In this document: positions 33,691 to 42,204 of the stretch, one piece after another
Layout: each line of letters starts with the position of its first letter
Position numbering within the stretch: position 1 is the first letter of the stretch
Origin: Microcystis wesenbergii FACHB-1317
Lineage (GTDB): Bacteria > Cyanobacteriota > Cyanobacteriia > Cyanobacteriales > Microcystaceae
Direction: 5' to 3'
Length of the DNA: 45,887 nt
Assembly: GCF_014696875.1 (NCBI RefSeq)
Contig: NZ_JACJQV010000159.1
Coordinates: 1-45,887, forward strand
Position numbers and translations under genes: made by a program
The notes under the pieces: generated by a model
What the model saw: the letters and a program-made list of their open reading frames with translations, nothing else
Told to the model about the DNA's origin: nothing
Databases searched by the model: none

Positions 33691-34782
33691 CTATACATTA
33701 AAACGGAATAGTAAAACATCACCCTCTTGAACAATGTATTCCTTGCCTTCACTTCTGACTAAACCTTTTTCTTTGGCTGCGCTCATCGTGCCACTATTAA
33801 CTAAATCCTGATAAGACACGGTTTCTGCACGAATAAAACCCCGTTCAAAATCCGAGTGAATAACTCCGGCTGCTTGGGGTGCTTTCATACCAGAAATAAT
33901 CGTCCATGCGCGGGTTTCTTGGGGACCGGTGGTGAGATAGGTACGCAGTCCTAATAACTCGTAGGTAGCTTTAATTAAAGATTTTAATCCCCCTTCTTCT
34001 ACTCCTAAAGAACCAAGAAAATCTTTTCTTTCTTCCTCCGACAATTCCACTAATTCCGATTCTACTTGAGCAGAAACGATCACAACTTTTGCCTGTTCCT
34101 CTTGGGCAATTTGACGGACACTTTCTACCCAATCATTACCCGTGGCCAGATCATCTTCGCTCACATTAGCGGCATAAATAATCGGTTTACGACTCAATAA
34201 ACCGAGATTTTTAATTAATTCTTCTTCCTCTTTGCTTAAATCCACTTTTCGCGCCGAAATACCGTCATTAAGACAAATTAGGATTTTTTCAAGGATAGCC
34301 AATTCTTCGGCGGCTTCCTTGCTATTTTTCGCCTGTTTGCGTAAACGTTCCACCCGCTTCTCCACCTGTCCCAAATCCGCTAGAGCTAACTCTAGATTAA
34401 TCACCTCGATATCCCGGGCCGGATCCACGGAACCGGAAACATGAATAATATCATCATTATCAAAACAGCGCACCACATGAACGATCGCGTCCACTTCCCG
34501 GATATTAGCCAAAAATTGATTACCCAATCCTTCCCCGCGACTCGCACCCTTGACTAATCCGGCGATATCGACAAATTCAATCCGCGTCGGCACGATTTTC
34601 TCAGAATTAGAGATTTTAGCCAAAACCTCCAGACGTTCATCGGGGACGGATACCACACCCACATTCGGTTCAATGGTACAAAAAGGGAAATTAGCGGCCT
34701 CGGCCTTGGCATTAGCCACCAGAGCGTTAAATAGGGTCGATTTCCCCACATTTGGCAGTCCCACGATTCCAGCTTTTAACAT
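33691..34782 (-). CDS. ychF: Redox-regulated ATPase YchF (OLA1 family)
   Basis: 363 aa from the ATG at 34782, the normal family length; 17 further in-frame codons upstream (to 34833) are not conserved in character. The Obg-related P-loop is MLKAGIVGLPNVGKSTLFNAL. Then come NFPFCTIEPNVGVV (switch I), VDIAGLVKGASRGEGLGNQF (switch II), KPIIYAANVSEDDL (atypical G4, consistent with ATP preference) and a C-terminal TGS-like domain (AAGVIHSDFERGFIRAETV, LVRSEGKEYIVQEGDVLLFRF). YchF binds ribosomes and is linked to stress responses. Confidence 0.95.
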   Translation of the reverse strand: MLKAGIVGLPNVGKSTLFNALVANAKAEAANFPFCTIEPNVGVVSVPDERLEVLAKISNSEKIVPTRIEFVDIAGLVKGASRGEGLGNQFLANIREVDAIVHVVRCFDNDDIIHVSGSVDPARDIEVINLELALADLGQVEKRVERLRKQAKNSKEAAEELAILEKILICLNDGISARKVDLSKEEEELIKNLGLLSRKPIIYAANVSEDDLATGNDWVESVRQIAQEEQAKVVIVSAQVESELVELSEEERKDFLGSLGVEEGGLKSLIKATYELLGLRTYLTTGPQETRAWTIISGMKAPQAAGVIHSDFERGFIRAETVSYQDLVNSGTMSAAKEKGLVRSEGKEYIVQEGDVLLFRFNV

Positions 34783-35359
34783 AAAAATTGCTTGATAAAC
34801 ATCATCCCGACCTCTCACTATATCAGGCTGCATCTCGTTTTTGTGAGTCCAGTTGATGAGAAAGACTCTCGATAGTCAACAGCTTAGTTAACATTTGCTG
34901 AAAAAATTTTTCCTGGAGGTAGGAGACTCCGATTCAGGAGACTCCGATTCAGGAGACAGGAGATTATTTTTATTTATTCTCCCCATTTCCCCATTTCCCC
35001 ATTTCCCCATTTCCCCATTTCCCCACACCCCACACCCCACACCCCACACCCCACACCCACGAAAAACTTATTTAGCAAACCCTAGTTAACATTTATTCAA
35101 GTTCCTTAACTAAAAGTAGGCGAGACTTTACAAGAGATTGCGAGAATAGGATGTAATGCTTGAGACTGAGTTAGGGTGAAGAGTAGGAAAGAATACACCT
35201 GTAGCACTGGGCAAAATTATGGCAAGACAGGCCTTTCACTTCTAAATACGTCCTGAGAGTAATTTTCAGTGCTATGACAGTATATTTTCTAGGGCGATCA
35301 AGTGTAAATATCGTCCAATCGCCACAACTAATCACTAAATCATTGTTGGGGGTATCTGT
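34783..35359. other. Intergenic region with tandem low-complexity repeats
   Basis: Two and a half copies of AGGAGACTCCGATTC (34921-34957), about five CCCCATTT octamers (34981-35023), then CACACCC heptamers (to ~35058). The following ~300 bp, divergent promoter space for ychF and the EF-G-like gene, shows no repeat and no convincing gene. Confidence 0.6.
34921..35058. repeat. Three adjacent tandem repeats
   Basis: 15-bp unit AGGAGACTCCGATTC, 8-bp unit CCCCATTT and 7-bp unit CACACCC in succession. Similar C-rich runs occur at 9165-9190 and 9428-9465. Confidence 0.9.
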
Positions 35360-37393
35360 ATGAATCAAAGTATCGGAGCAAACACCCGTAATGTGGCCCT
35401 TGTCGGCCCCTACTCCAGTGGAAAAACCTCCTTACTGGAAAGTTTACTTTTCGTAACAGGAGCAATCACCAGAAAAGGCAAAATCAGCGATCGCAACACC
35501 GTCGCTGATAGTTCCACCCAAGCGCGGGATCGACAGATGAGTGTAGAAGTTTCCGTTGCCCATAGTCAATACCAAGACCTAAATTTTACCTTTCTCGATT
35601 GCCCTGGTTCGATCGAATTTGCCAGTGAAACCTATAATGCCCTCGTCGGGGCCGGTGCTGCTATTATCGTTTGTGAACCAGTAGTCGATCGAGTTCTCAC
35701 CCTGGCTCCCTTGCTAAAATTCCTCGATGATTGGGAAATTCCGCATCTAATCTTCATCAACAAGATGGATCGCTGTAATAGTCACTTTAACGAAGTCCTA
35801 CAAGCTATCAAATCCGTTTCTAGTCGTCCCCTCGTTCCCCAGCAATATCCTATCCGTCAGAACAACGAAATTATCGGATTCATCGATTTAATCAACGAAC
35901 AGGCTTATCATTACCATGCTAACAGTCCCGCCGACCCTGTAGCTTTACCCGACCACCTCAAGGAAGAAGAACAGATTGCTCGACAAGAAATGCTAGAAAC
36001 GATCGCCGAATTTGACGATCATCTTTTAGAAGAACTCCTCGAAGATATTAACCCCTCCCGGGAAGAAATTCTCCAAGACTTAAAACAAGAACTGGGAGCC
36101 GATCAGATAGTACCCGTGTTCTTCGGTATGGCGGAACGGGATTATGGTGTGCGTCATCTCCTCACCGCTTTAGTGGAAGAAACACCGGCCCCGACAATTA
36201 CTGCCAACCGTCGCGGTCTCGATCCCAGTGCGGATGGAGATGCAGTGGTACAAATCCTCAAAACCTATTTTACTCCCCAGGGCGGTCGCCTGTCCCTAGG
36301 GCGAATCTGGCAGGGAACCCTTAACGATGGCATGGCCTTGAACGGTGTGCGGATTGGTGGTATCTATCGTCTCATGGGACAACAACAACAACCCTTACAG
36401 CAGGCCCAAGCGGGGGAAATTATCGCTCTCGGTCGTTTGGAAGGAATCGCCACCGGAGACGTGGTTAGCAGCGGTAGTCAAAAACCCGACCTTCCCAGAG
36501 GATTACAGCTTAAACCCGTCTTTGCTCTCGCTATTGCCGCCGCAAATCGCAAGGATGAAGTTAAATTAAGTTCAGCTTTGACGAAACTGATCGAAGAAGA
36601 TCCTTCCCTCTACTGGGAACAACACGGCGATACTAAAGAAGTGATTCTCTGGGGACAGGGAGAAATTCATCTGCAAGTGGCTCTCGATCGCCTAGCGCGC
36701 AAGTATAATCTACCGATGACCACCCATCTACCCCAAGTTCCCTACAAGGAAACGATCAAAACCAGCACCAAATCCCACGGACGTTATAAACACCAAACCG
36801 GCGGTCACGGTGCTTTTGGCGATGTGTATCTCGATATTAAACCCCTGGCCCGGGGGGAAGGTTTCCAATTCCATGAAACCATTGTCGGTGGTGTCGTCCC
36901 CAAACAGTATATCCCCGGGGTGGAAACGGGAGTGCGGGAATATCTCGGTCATGGTCCTTTGGGTTTCCCCGTGGTGGATATCGATGTTACTCTCACCGAT
37001 GGTTCCTATCACAGTGTCGATAGTTCCGAACAAGCTTTTAAACAAGCGGCCCGTCTAGCGATGACGGAAGGACTGCCTAAATGTCATCCGGTCTTATTAG
37101 AACCAATTCTATCGGTGACGGTTCTCGCTCCCTCGGAATACACCGCCAAGGTTTTACAGTTAATCAGTGGTAAACGCGGTCAAATTCAGGGTTTTGAAGC
37201 TTCTGGGGAGTGGAAAGGTTGGGATCAGGTGACGGCCTATCTCCCCCAAGCGGAAATGCACGATTTGATCGTTGAATTGCGTTCTTTGACTATGGGTGTC
37301 GGTTTTTTCCAGTGGGATGAGGATCACCTGCAAGAAGTGCCGGATAAACTGCGCGATGCGGTTTTAGCTATGCAGGGTAACGGTCAAAAGTAA
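35360..37393 (+). CDS. Elongation factor G-like GTPase
   Basis: 677 aa, all five EF-G domains present by length. G1 reads GPYSSGKTS (16-24), G3 is DCPGS (80-84) and G4 is NKMD (134-137). Domain IV/V blocks include KSHGRYKHQTGGHGAFGDVYL, GVETGVREYLGHGPLGFPVVD and ISGKRGQIQGFE. Canonical translational GTPases have DTPGH, whose His is needed for normal GTP hydrolysis; here it is Ser84. This fits the EF-G-like/EF-G2 paralogues, whose role is unclear (possibly conditional translation or ribosome recycling). Not the housekeeping fusA, which normally sits in the str operon. ATG start. Confidence 0.9.
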   Translation: MNQSIGANTRNVALVGPYSSGKTSLLESLLFVTGAITRKGKISDRNTVADSSTQARDRQMSVEVSVAHSQYQDLNFTFLDCPGSIEFASETYNALVGAGAAIIVCEPVVDRVLTLAPLLKFLDDWEIPHLIFINKMDRCNSHFNEVLQAIKSVSSRPLVPQQYPIRQNNEIIGFIDLINEQAYHYHANSPADPVALPDHLKEEEQIARQEMLETIAEFDDHLLEELLEDINPSREEILQDLKQELGADQIVPVFFGMAERDYGVRHLLTALVEETPAPTITANRRGLDPSADGDAVVQILKTYFTPQGGRLSLGRIWQGTLNDGMALNGVRIGGIYRLMGQQQQPLQQAQAGEIIALGRLEGIATGDVVSSGSQKPDLPRGLQLKPVFALAIAAANRKDEVKLSSALTKLIEEDPSLYWEQHGDTKEVILWGQGEIHLQVALDRLARKYNLPMTTHLPQVPYKETIKTSTKSHGRYKHQTGGHGAFGDVYLDIKPLARGEGFQFHETIVGGVVPKQYIPGVETGVREYLGHGPLGFPVVDIDVTLTDGSYHSVDSSEQAFKQAARLAMTEGLPKCHPVLLEPILSVTVLAPSEYTAKVLQLISGKRGQIQGFEASGEWKGWDQVTAYLPQAEMHDLIVELRSLTMGVGFFQWDEDHLQEVPDKLRDAVLAMQGNGQK

Positions 37394-37714
37394 GCTGCCC
37401 GCGCATTTAAATTGCTTGTTGAGATGAGGCAACAGGCAAAAGGCAACCCCCCCGACATCGTAGGGCTGTTTCATTCTCGCAAATGTCATTCAATCAAATC
37501 CTTATCTGGCAAGGTTTTCAGTCAATTTCTCAGAACAAATATCTGAAAAATTTTTAAAATGCCTTGCTTTGCTTGCCCCGTAAGCGATTGAAGACAGACA
37601 AACAAGGAATCAAACTAGAGAATGAATCAGCCCTAGGGTTGGGGGGGGTTGGGGTTGAGGAAAATTAACCATCTCTGCCATTACTTTAGAAAAATGCTAT
37701 TAGCAAAGTCCTAT
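37394..37714. other. Intergenic region occupied by a MITE-like element
   Basis: Apart from the element at 37444-37651 there is GGCAACAGGCAAAAGGCAA (37429-37446) and AT-rich sequence. No gene seen. Confidence 0.6.
37444..37651. mobile_element. 208-bp MITE-like element
   Basis: Imperfect ~32-bp terminal inverted repeats: left CAACCCCCCCGACATCGTAG + GGCTGTTTCATTC, right its near-complement (37620-37651). A solo end with the same sequence lies at ~45524-45558. No coding capacity. Confidence 0.6.
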
Positions 37715-38416
37715 TCACGTTTGATCAGGATTATCCTCTATATTGTTGACTTTCGTTAATTGTGGAAAAATATCTCGTACTGCCTCTTCAAATTTTTTGT
37801 AGGAAGATAAGGATTCTAATTTCGACAATGGGATTTTTGTACCAAGCGGTGAATATAAATCGTCAATTTTTAGTTTATTTCGATACCGTTTAGTTATACC
37901 TTCTCTGGCTTTATTGATGGCATTTTTAATCGTTTCTTTCGGATTGCTAAAAGATTCGGGATCTTTATCGATTGCCAACTCACTATCACTTTTATTTGTA
38001 CACAATTCTTTTTTTAGTAATTCTTTGTCTGCTAATATCCAAGCTTCAGTCATTTGTATTGGAACGATAGCAACTAAATTTTTACATAAGTCTCGCTCGT
38101 CTAATTTAATAGCATTAAAAGCCGGATTAATTCTTTCCTTAAATGCGTTTTTATCTGTTTTATCATCTGCGTCTGCATGGAAGCACAAAACCATTGCTCC
38201 CTTCTCCACCGCTTGAATTGCGTATTTTTTAGCTTTTTCTCGGATATTTTCGCCAGAGATTTGTGGAAGACAAATTGGTTCAAAAATTTCTATTTCTTGT
38301 TTATCGTCAAGAGCAACTCTCTCGAAAGTGCGCTGAATAATATTCGGTAAAAATCTATGATCAGAACTGCCTTCTGTAGCTAAGGCAATAATTATTTGTT
38401 TGATTTTTTTTGCCAT
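37715..38416 (-). CDS. TOPRIM-like (DUF4276/RloB-type) protein, putative defence nuclease
   Basis: 233 aa. The N-terminus IIIALATEGSSDHRFLPNII places Glu15 in a TOPRIM-like EG..D motif. VLCFHADADDKTD supplies DxD (Asp82, Asp84). VPIQMTEAWILADKELL matches the P..EAWILAD block of DUF4276-type proteins. These acidic residues are those expected to bind catalytic metal in OLD-type nucleases. It follows an AAA ATPase gene by 10 bp on the same strand, so the two are probably co-transcribed and act together. Function as effector of an anti-phage module is inference; the DUF number is from memory. ATG start. Confidence 0.72.
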   Translation of the reverse strand: MAKKIKQIIIALATEGSSDHRFLPNIIQRTFERVALDDKQEIEIFEPICLPQISGENIREKAKKYAIQAVEKGAMVLCFHADADDKTDKNAFKERINPAFNAIKLDERDLCKNLVAIVPIQMTEAWILADKELLKKELCTNKSDSELAIDKDPESFSNPKETIKNAINKAREGITKRYRNKLKIDDLYSPLGTKIPLSKLESLSSYKKFEEAVRDIFPQLTKVNNIEDNPDQT

Positions 38417-38426
38417 CTTAATTGAT

Positions 38427-39851
38427 TTACGTTAATTGGTTTGGTTGATTTTTAATATTTTTAATCGCACTTTCAGCATCAGCAGTTTTTAGATATTCGA
38501 CAACTTCCGAGAGAGTTAGCTTGGCCTCATTTTCGGAGTAAAATAAGGTTAATTGCTTTTTATTCTCTTTGATAACAGGGTGAAAATTACTGCTTTTCAT
38601 CTTAATTCGTTTCCCTTCAATAGTGGATATTCGATTGGTAAGTTGAGAAAGCCAAATGCTGACATTTTCATCATCTTGCCAATTAATTAATTGACTCACC
38701 AGAACTGGAGAATGAGTGTTCACTATTACTTGGCGTAAAGGCATTTCAGTATCTTTAAAATCGACAGTTAGCTCTTTTAATAATCTTGCCATTGCTTCAA
38801 TACGAAAAGGATGAATGCCATTTTCTGGCTCTTCAAAACACAGTAATCCTGTGTGTTGTTGGTCGTATTGCAGGACACATAATGTTAATAAACGTAGGGT
38901 TCCTTCCGAAAGCACTCTCGAAGAAAACTCCCGACCATCATCACCTTTTACCTTGATAATAAATTGTCGATTTGCTTTGTCATCATAAACATTAACTTCT
39001 GTAAGATTCGGTAGCAGATTATTGAGATCACGGGAAATTGCTGTGAGGGTATATTCATCATCTTGTTTAATGCGAAATAAAGCAGCGGCTAAATTCTTTC
39101 CGCTTGCTGTTATTGTATCTCTGATGCCTAGATCTTGACGAGTAGGTTCTCGCAGATCTTCGGGATTAAGCTGCATAAACTTCCAACTCAGCATTTCTTG
39201 TTTGGCGGCTAATATATGTTGAAAATCTATGGTATTAATGCTGCTTAAAACAGTTTGTGATGCGTTTTTTGCGGGAAATACTTTTTTATTCCCCGCTTGA
39301 CCGTCTTGATGTACAACAATGGTAGCAATACCACTCTTATCTTCAGTCTTAATATAAGGAATCGCTCTCCTACCCGTTACTTTTGGTCGCCAAGTTTCCA
39401 ATACTGTCTTAGGAATATAATTTTTTACCCAATTATCTTCATTGTGCTTTAAGTTTTCTAAACGTTCATCAACAATATACAAGTTTTCAAATCCACTTAT
39501 ATTAGACTCTCGTTTAATTTTTAATTGATAGCGCAACCTTGTATATTTAAGATCGACTTCCCCACCCCAATTATCTTTTACCTTGCGATTGACTAACATT
39601 TCAACTATAAATTCCATTTCCGTGGCGTAGTCGTCCTCATCATACTGGGTAAAAAGTTCGCTAGGATGTCCTCTTTGCTCGCTAAAAGCCGTCTTCAGAT
39701 CCACTTCTGCCAGCCGCGCCAACAATTGCAAAGCATCAAATAAATTACTCTTACCAGAAGCATTAACCCCAGCAACTACAGTAAGCGGCGTGAATACCAT
39801 TTCAAAATTATGAAAGGATTTAAAGCCATGAATTTTAATATAAGTAATCAT
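38427..39851 (-). CDS. AAA family ATPase (RecF/SMC-like), putative defence sensor
   Basis: 474 aa, ABC-type ATPase of the AAA_21/OLD group. Walker A GVNASGKSN (28-36), ABC signature LSEGT (314-318), Walker B LLCFEEPENG (336-345) and His380 in NTHSPVLVSQL (H-loop). The middle (~80-300) is variable and helical. The protein lacks its own TOPRIM domain, which the neighbouring gene supplies, as in split OLD-like systems (for example the ATPase-DUF4435 pair of PARIS). First gene of the pair. ATG start; no promoter consensus found. Confidence 0.85.
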   Translation of the reverse strand: MITYIKIHGFKSFHNFEMVFTPLTVVAGVNASGKSNLFDALQLLARLAEVDLKTAFSEQRGHPSELFTQYDEDDYATEMEFIVEMLVNRKVKDNWGGEVDLKYTRLRYQLKIKRESNISGFENLYIVDERLENLKHNEDNWVKNYIPKTVLETWRPKVTGRRAIPYIKTEDKSGIATIVVHQDGQAGNKKVFPAKNASQTVLSSINTIDFQHILAAKQEMLSWKFMQLNPEDLREPTRQDLGIRDTITASGKNLAAALFRIKQDDEYTLTAISRDLNNLLPNLTEVNVYDDKANRQFIIKVKGDDGREFSSRVLSEGTLRLLTLCVLQYDQQHTGLLCFEEPENGIHPFRIEAMARLLKELTVDFKDTEMPLRQVIVNTHSPVLVSQLINWQDDENVSIWLSQLTNRISTIEGKRIKMKSSNFHPVIKENKKQLTLFYSENEAKLTLSEVVEYLKTADAESAIKNIKNQPNQLT

Positions 39852-40335
39852 AGTTTTAGTCGATAAGTAATATTAAAACATCAGCGCGACATTTAACCAT
39901 ACTGGACAATCTTCTCAACTTTCGCCCGATACTGTCCTACTATAATCTAGATATTGGTGGCTCTTCGGTTTATGTTATGCAATAGACGGGGGTTATAAGG
40001 GATGGAACCCTTATATAGAAAAGCATTTAGCGATTTTTGTCAATTGTTTTTGATCTAGAGCGAACTAATCAATTAAGTCTCTTGCCAGATAAGGATTTAG
40101 TCGATTTATGCTCCCCTATCGAACCATACCAAGTAACGAAGAGCCATATTGGTTTACAGGAGGTAGTGCGATTACGCTGATTTTGTCGGGTGCGTTCCCT
40201 GCTGCAACGAGGGAGAACGCACCTTACCGATCGATTCCTGAGAGTATGGGATATTAGTCTAACAAAGCCCATAGACAACAGCTTATCTAGCTGGCGGCCG
40301 ACGGCTGATGGCTGACGGCTAAAAATATAACTATC
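39852..40335. other. Intergenic region with MITE-like element and hairpin
   Basis: Contains the 187-bp element at 39959-40145 and a hairpin GGTGCGTT...AACGCACC (~40179-40214). GGCTGATGGCTGACGGCT at ~40301-40320 is a short imperfect repeat. No gene seen. Confidence 0.6.
39959..40145. mobile_element. 187-bp MITE-like element with GGCTCTTCG ends
   Basis: The terminal inverted repeats start GGCTCTTCG and remain imperfectly similar for ~30 bp. The ends resemble ISL3-family termini (from memory). The same right end occurs at 100-113. Confidence 0.6.
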
Positions 40336-40352
40336 TCAAGGTCGCGAGAGGA

Positions 40353-40384
40353 CTCCCGTTAAACTGCGTAGCGGTTAACGGGAG
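40353..40384. repeat. Left-end hairpin of IS605-type element
   Basis: A 10-bp perfect stem with a 12-nt loop. It corresponds to the subterminal hairpin recognised by TnpA in this family. Confidence 0.7.
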
Positions 40385-40406
40385 ATAAATCGCCACCAGA
40401 ATAAAA

Positions 40407-40837
40407 CTAACGCGGTAGCGTTTCCACTTTCGGGGAGTTTTGATTCTCAACATATTTTTTTAGTTGTTCAACAGTTACTCCGCCACAACTGGCCACGAAA
40501 TAACCTCCCGTCCAAAAATAGGGTTTGTTGTAGAAATACTTTGCCGCCAAATCCAGAAATTCCTTTCTAATTAAGCGACTACTAACTGTTTTAAGGTTAG
40601 CGATTAATTTGGATAAAGCAATGTCAGGCTTGTCATCAATAATCAGGTGAACGTGATCCGATTCACCGTTGAAATCAAGTAATGTGCTGTCCCATTTTGT
40701 GACGTTGATACAAAGATTTCTTTAAGTCGGGCTAAGATTTCATTGTTAATAACTTTTCGTCGGTATTTGATGACAAATACAACATGAGCAGTAAGTTTGT
40801 AAACAGAGCGAAATCCATGATTGTAATCGGTTGACAT
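40407..40837 (-). pseudogene. tnpA: IS200-type transposase TnpA, frameshifted
   Basis: The first ~47 codons (TDYNHGFRSVYKLTAHVVFV, KYRRKVINNEIL) read from the ATG at 40837. Near 40697 the frame is lost, as if one A were missing before TGGGAC. The rest continues in another frame: FNGESDHVHLIIDDKPDI (HUH motif), KLIANLKTVSSRLIRKEF, YFWTGGYFVASCGG, QLKKYVENQ (catalytic Tyr) and a stop at 40407. Together these make a full-length ~143-residue Y1 transposase, so one indel disabled an otherwise complete gene. Programmed frameshifting or sequencing error cannot be excluded. Confidence 0.85.
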
Positions 40838-40887
40838 ATTAGGCAGTAAGTGTTAGAATTTAATTTTACATCACGAAACAAACGACA

Positions 40888-42102
40888 GTGATAACGCTTA
40901 CCTACCAGTACAAACTAAAGGTAAACAGGCAACAGGAACGGGAGATCGTCCACATTCTTGATGTTTGTAAGAGCGTTTATAATTACGCGCTCTCGGAGCG
41001 AAAAGACTGGCTAAACTCTCGAAAGTCTCTTGCGGATCGCTGTTCTTTAGTTTCCGAGTATATAATTTCCGCGGATGAACCTTATCCTAATTACTTCGTT
41101 CAAGCCAAAAATCTAACGGAAGCTAAAAAAATCTATCCGATATTAAAGACGGTTAACGCTCAAGTTTTACAGCAAGTTTTAAAAACTGTAGATAAAGCTT
41201 TTTCTGACATGAAATCGAAAGGCTTCGGCTTTCCTAGATTTAAGAAAAAGATGCGGAGTTTTGTTTTTCCTGCGCTGTCAAAAAACTTCTTAGGTGACGA
41301 ATACTTAAATTTTCCACAATTGGGAAAAATTCGGATTAGGAAATCTAGGGAGTACCCGTCTGGGTTTGAGCCTAAACAAGCTCGAATTATCCAAAAAGCG
41401 TCGGGATTTTACGTTTCGGTTTCTTTCCAATCTCCGGAATTAGTTCCCGATATGACAGTTGGGAAGACCTGTTTAGGAATTGACGCGGGAATTGAAAGTT
41501 TTGTCGCTACTTCACGAGGAGATTTAATCAAAGCCCCTCGATTTTTGTTGAAAGTACAGAGTAAGCTTAAATTGCTACAAAGACGCTTAAAACATCAAGT
41601 CAAAGGCTCGAACAATTGGTTGAAACTCCAAGAGAAGATAGCGAGATTACACGAAAAAGTGTCTAATACTCGTAGAGATTGGCACTTTAAATTAAGTCAT
41701 TACCTTTGCGATCTTGCTGATAATATTTTCGTTGAAGATATTAACTTCGTTTCCTGGTCTAGAGGGATCGTTAGAAAACAATCTCTAGATTCGGGTATCG
41801 GTAGTTTTATTAACGAGATACTACCGTTTGTCGCTTGGAAACGGGGAAAATATTATCTTAAAGTCGATAAAAACGGAACCTCGCAAGAGTGTCCGAATTG
41901 TGGCGCGATTACTGGCAAAAAGTCGTTATCGGAAAGAGTTCACCGGTGTGATTCTTGCGGTCACATCGAACCAAGAGATACAGCATCAGCGAAGGTAATC
42001 GAGAATCGAGGCAAAAACGCGGTCGGACTGACCGTGTTAGAAAATGCTCGCGGAGGCGATTTGACGGGGATCGACCGGGTTAAACCCAGTCGATCTAGTT
42101 AA
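40888..42102 (+). CDS. tnpB: RNA-guided nuclease TnpB (IS605 accessory)
   Basis: 404 aa, GTG start. It has an N-terminal helical/WED-like region, then a split RuvC nuclease with all three acidic residues: Asp199 (LGIDAGIES), Glu283 (FVEDINF) and Asp364 (EPRDTASAK). A zinc finger has Cys335/338 (CPNC) and Cys354/357 (CDSC). TnpB proteins cut DNA guided by an RNA from the right end of the element and favour element retention. Unlike tnpA, this gene is unbroken. The guide RNA would overlap its 3' end and the right hairpin. Confidence 0.93.
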   Translation: MITLTYQYKLKVNRQQEREIVHILDVCKSVYNYALSERKDWLNSRKSLADRCSLVSEYIISADEPYPNYFVQAKNLTEAKKIYPILKTVNAQVLQQVLKTVDKAFSDMKSKGFGFPRFKKKMRSFVFPALSKNFLGDEYLNFPQLGKIRIRKSREYPSGFEPKQARIIQKASGFYVSVSFQSPELVPDMTVGKTCLGIDAGIESFVATSRGDLIKAPRFLLKVQSKLKLLQRRLKHQVKGSNNWLKLQEKIARLHEKVSNTRRDWHFKLSHYLCDLADNIFVEDINFVSWSRGIVRKQSLDSGIGSFINEILPFVAWKRGKYYLKVDKNGTSQECPNCGAITGKKSLSERVHRCDSCGHIEPRDTASAKVIENRGKNAVGLTVLENARGGDLTGIDRVKPSRSS

Positions 42103-42163
42103 AAGCCTATGAACCGAGAATCCCCCGCTACACCGCGCTCCGCGGTTAGCGGGGGAGAGTCAA
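42103..42163 (+). ncRNA. Putative omega RNA 3' region / IS605 right end
   Basis: Between the tnpB stop and the TCAA: a long hairpin with stem TCCCCCGCTA/TAGCGGGGGA and inner stem ACCGCG-CTC-CGCGGT (42132-42146) with one bulged base. In TnpB systems this part of the element end forms the guide RNA scaffold; the guide would be the sequence just past 42163. Inference by family. Confidence 0.45.
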
Positions 42164-42204
42164 TATTAGGAATAACCCTAGGAGTGTTAACGATGATTAC
42201 AATC

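Larger units (their letters stand above)
40336..42163 (+). mobile_element. IS200/IS605-family element, tnpA broken
   Basis: Divergent tnpA (minus) and tnpB (plus) between two subterminal hairpins. Left hairpin CTCCCGTTAA/TTAACGGGAG at 40353-40384; right hairpin TCCCCCGCTA/TAGCGGGGGA at 42121-42156, with TCAA at 42160-42163 as plausible right cleavage site by analogy with IS608. Exact ends are inferred; the left boundary is uncertain by ~20 bp. Confidence 0.75.

Noticed and set aside
34895-35089. 64-codon plus-strand frame
   Set aside because: Consists of tandem-repeat translation (SGDSDSGD, FPHFPISPF, TPHPTPH).
35171-35368. 65-codon minus-strand frame upstream of the EF-G-like gene
   Set aside because: Overlaps the EF-G-like start, no recognisable family, lies in probable promoter space.
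40069-40278. 69-codon minus-strand frame
   Set aside because: Covers the GGTGCGTT hairpin and MITE end; Arg/Cys-rich, not protein-like.
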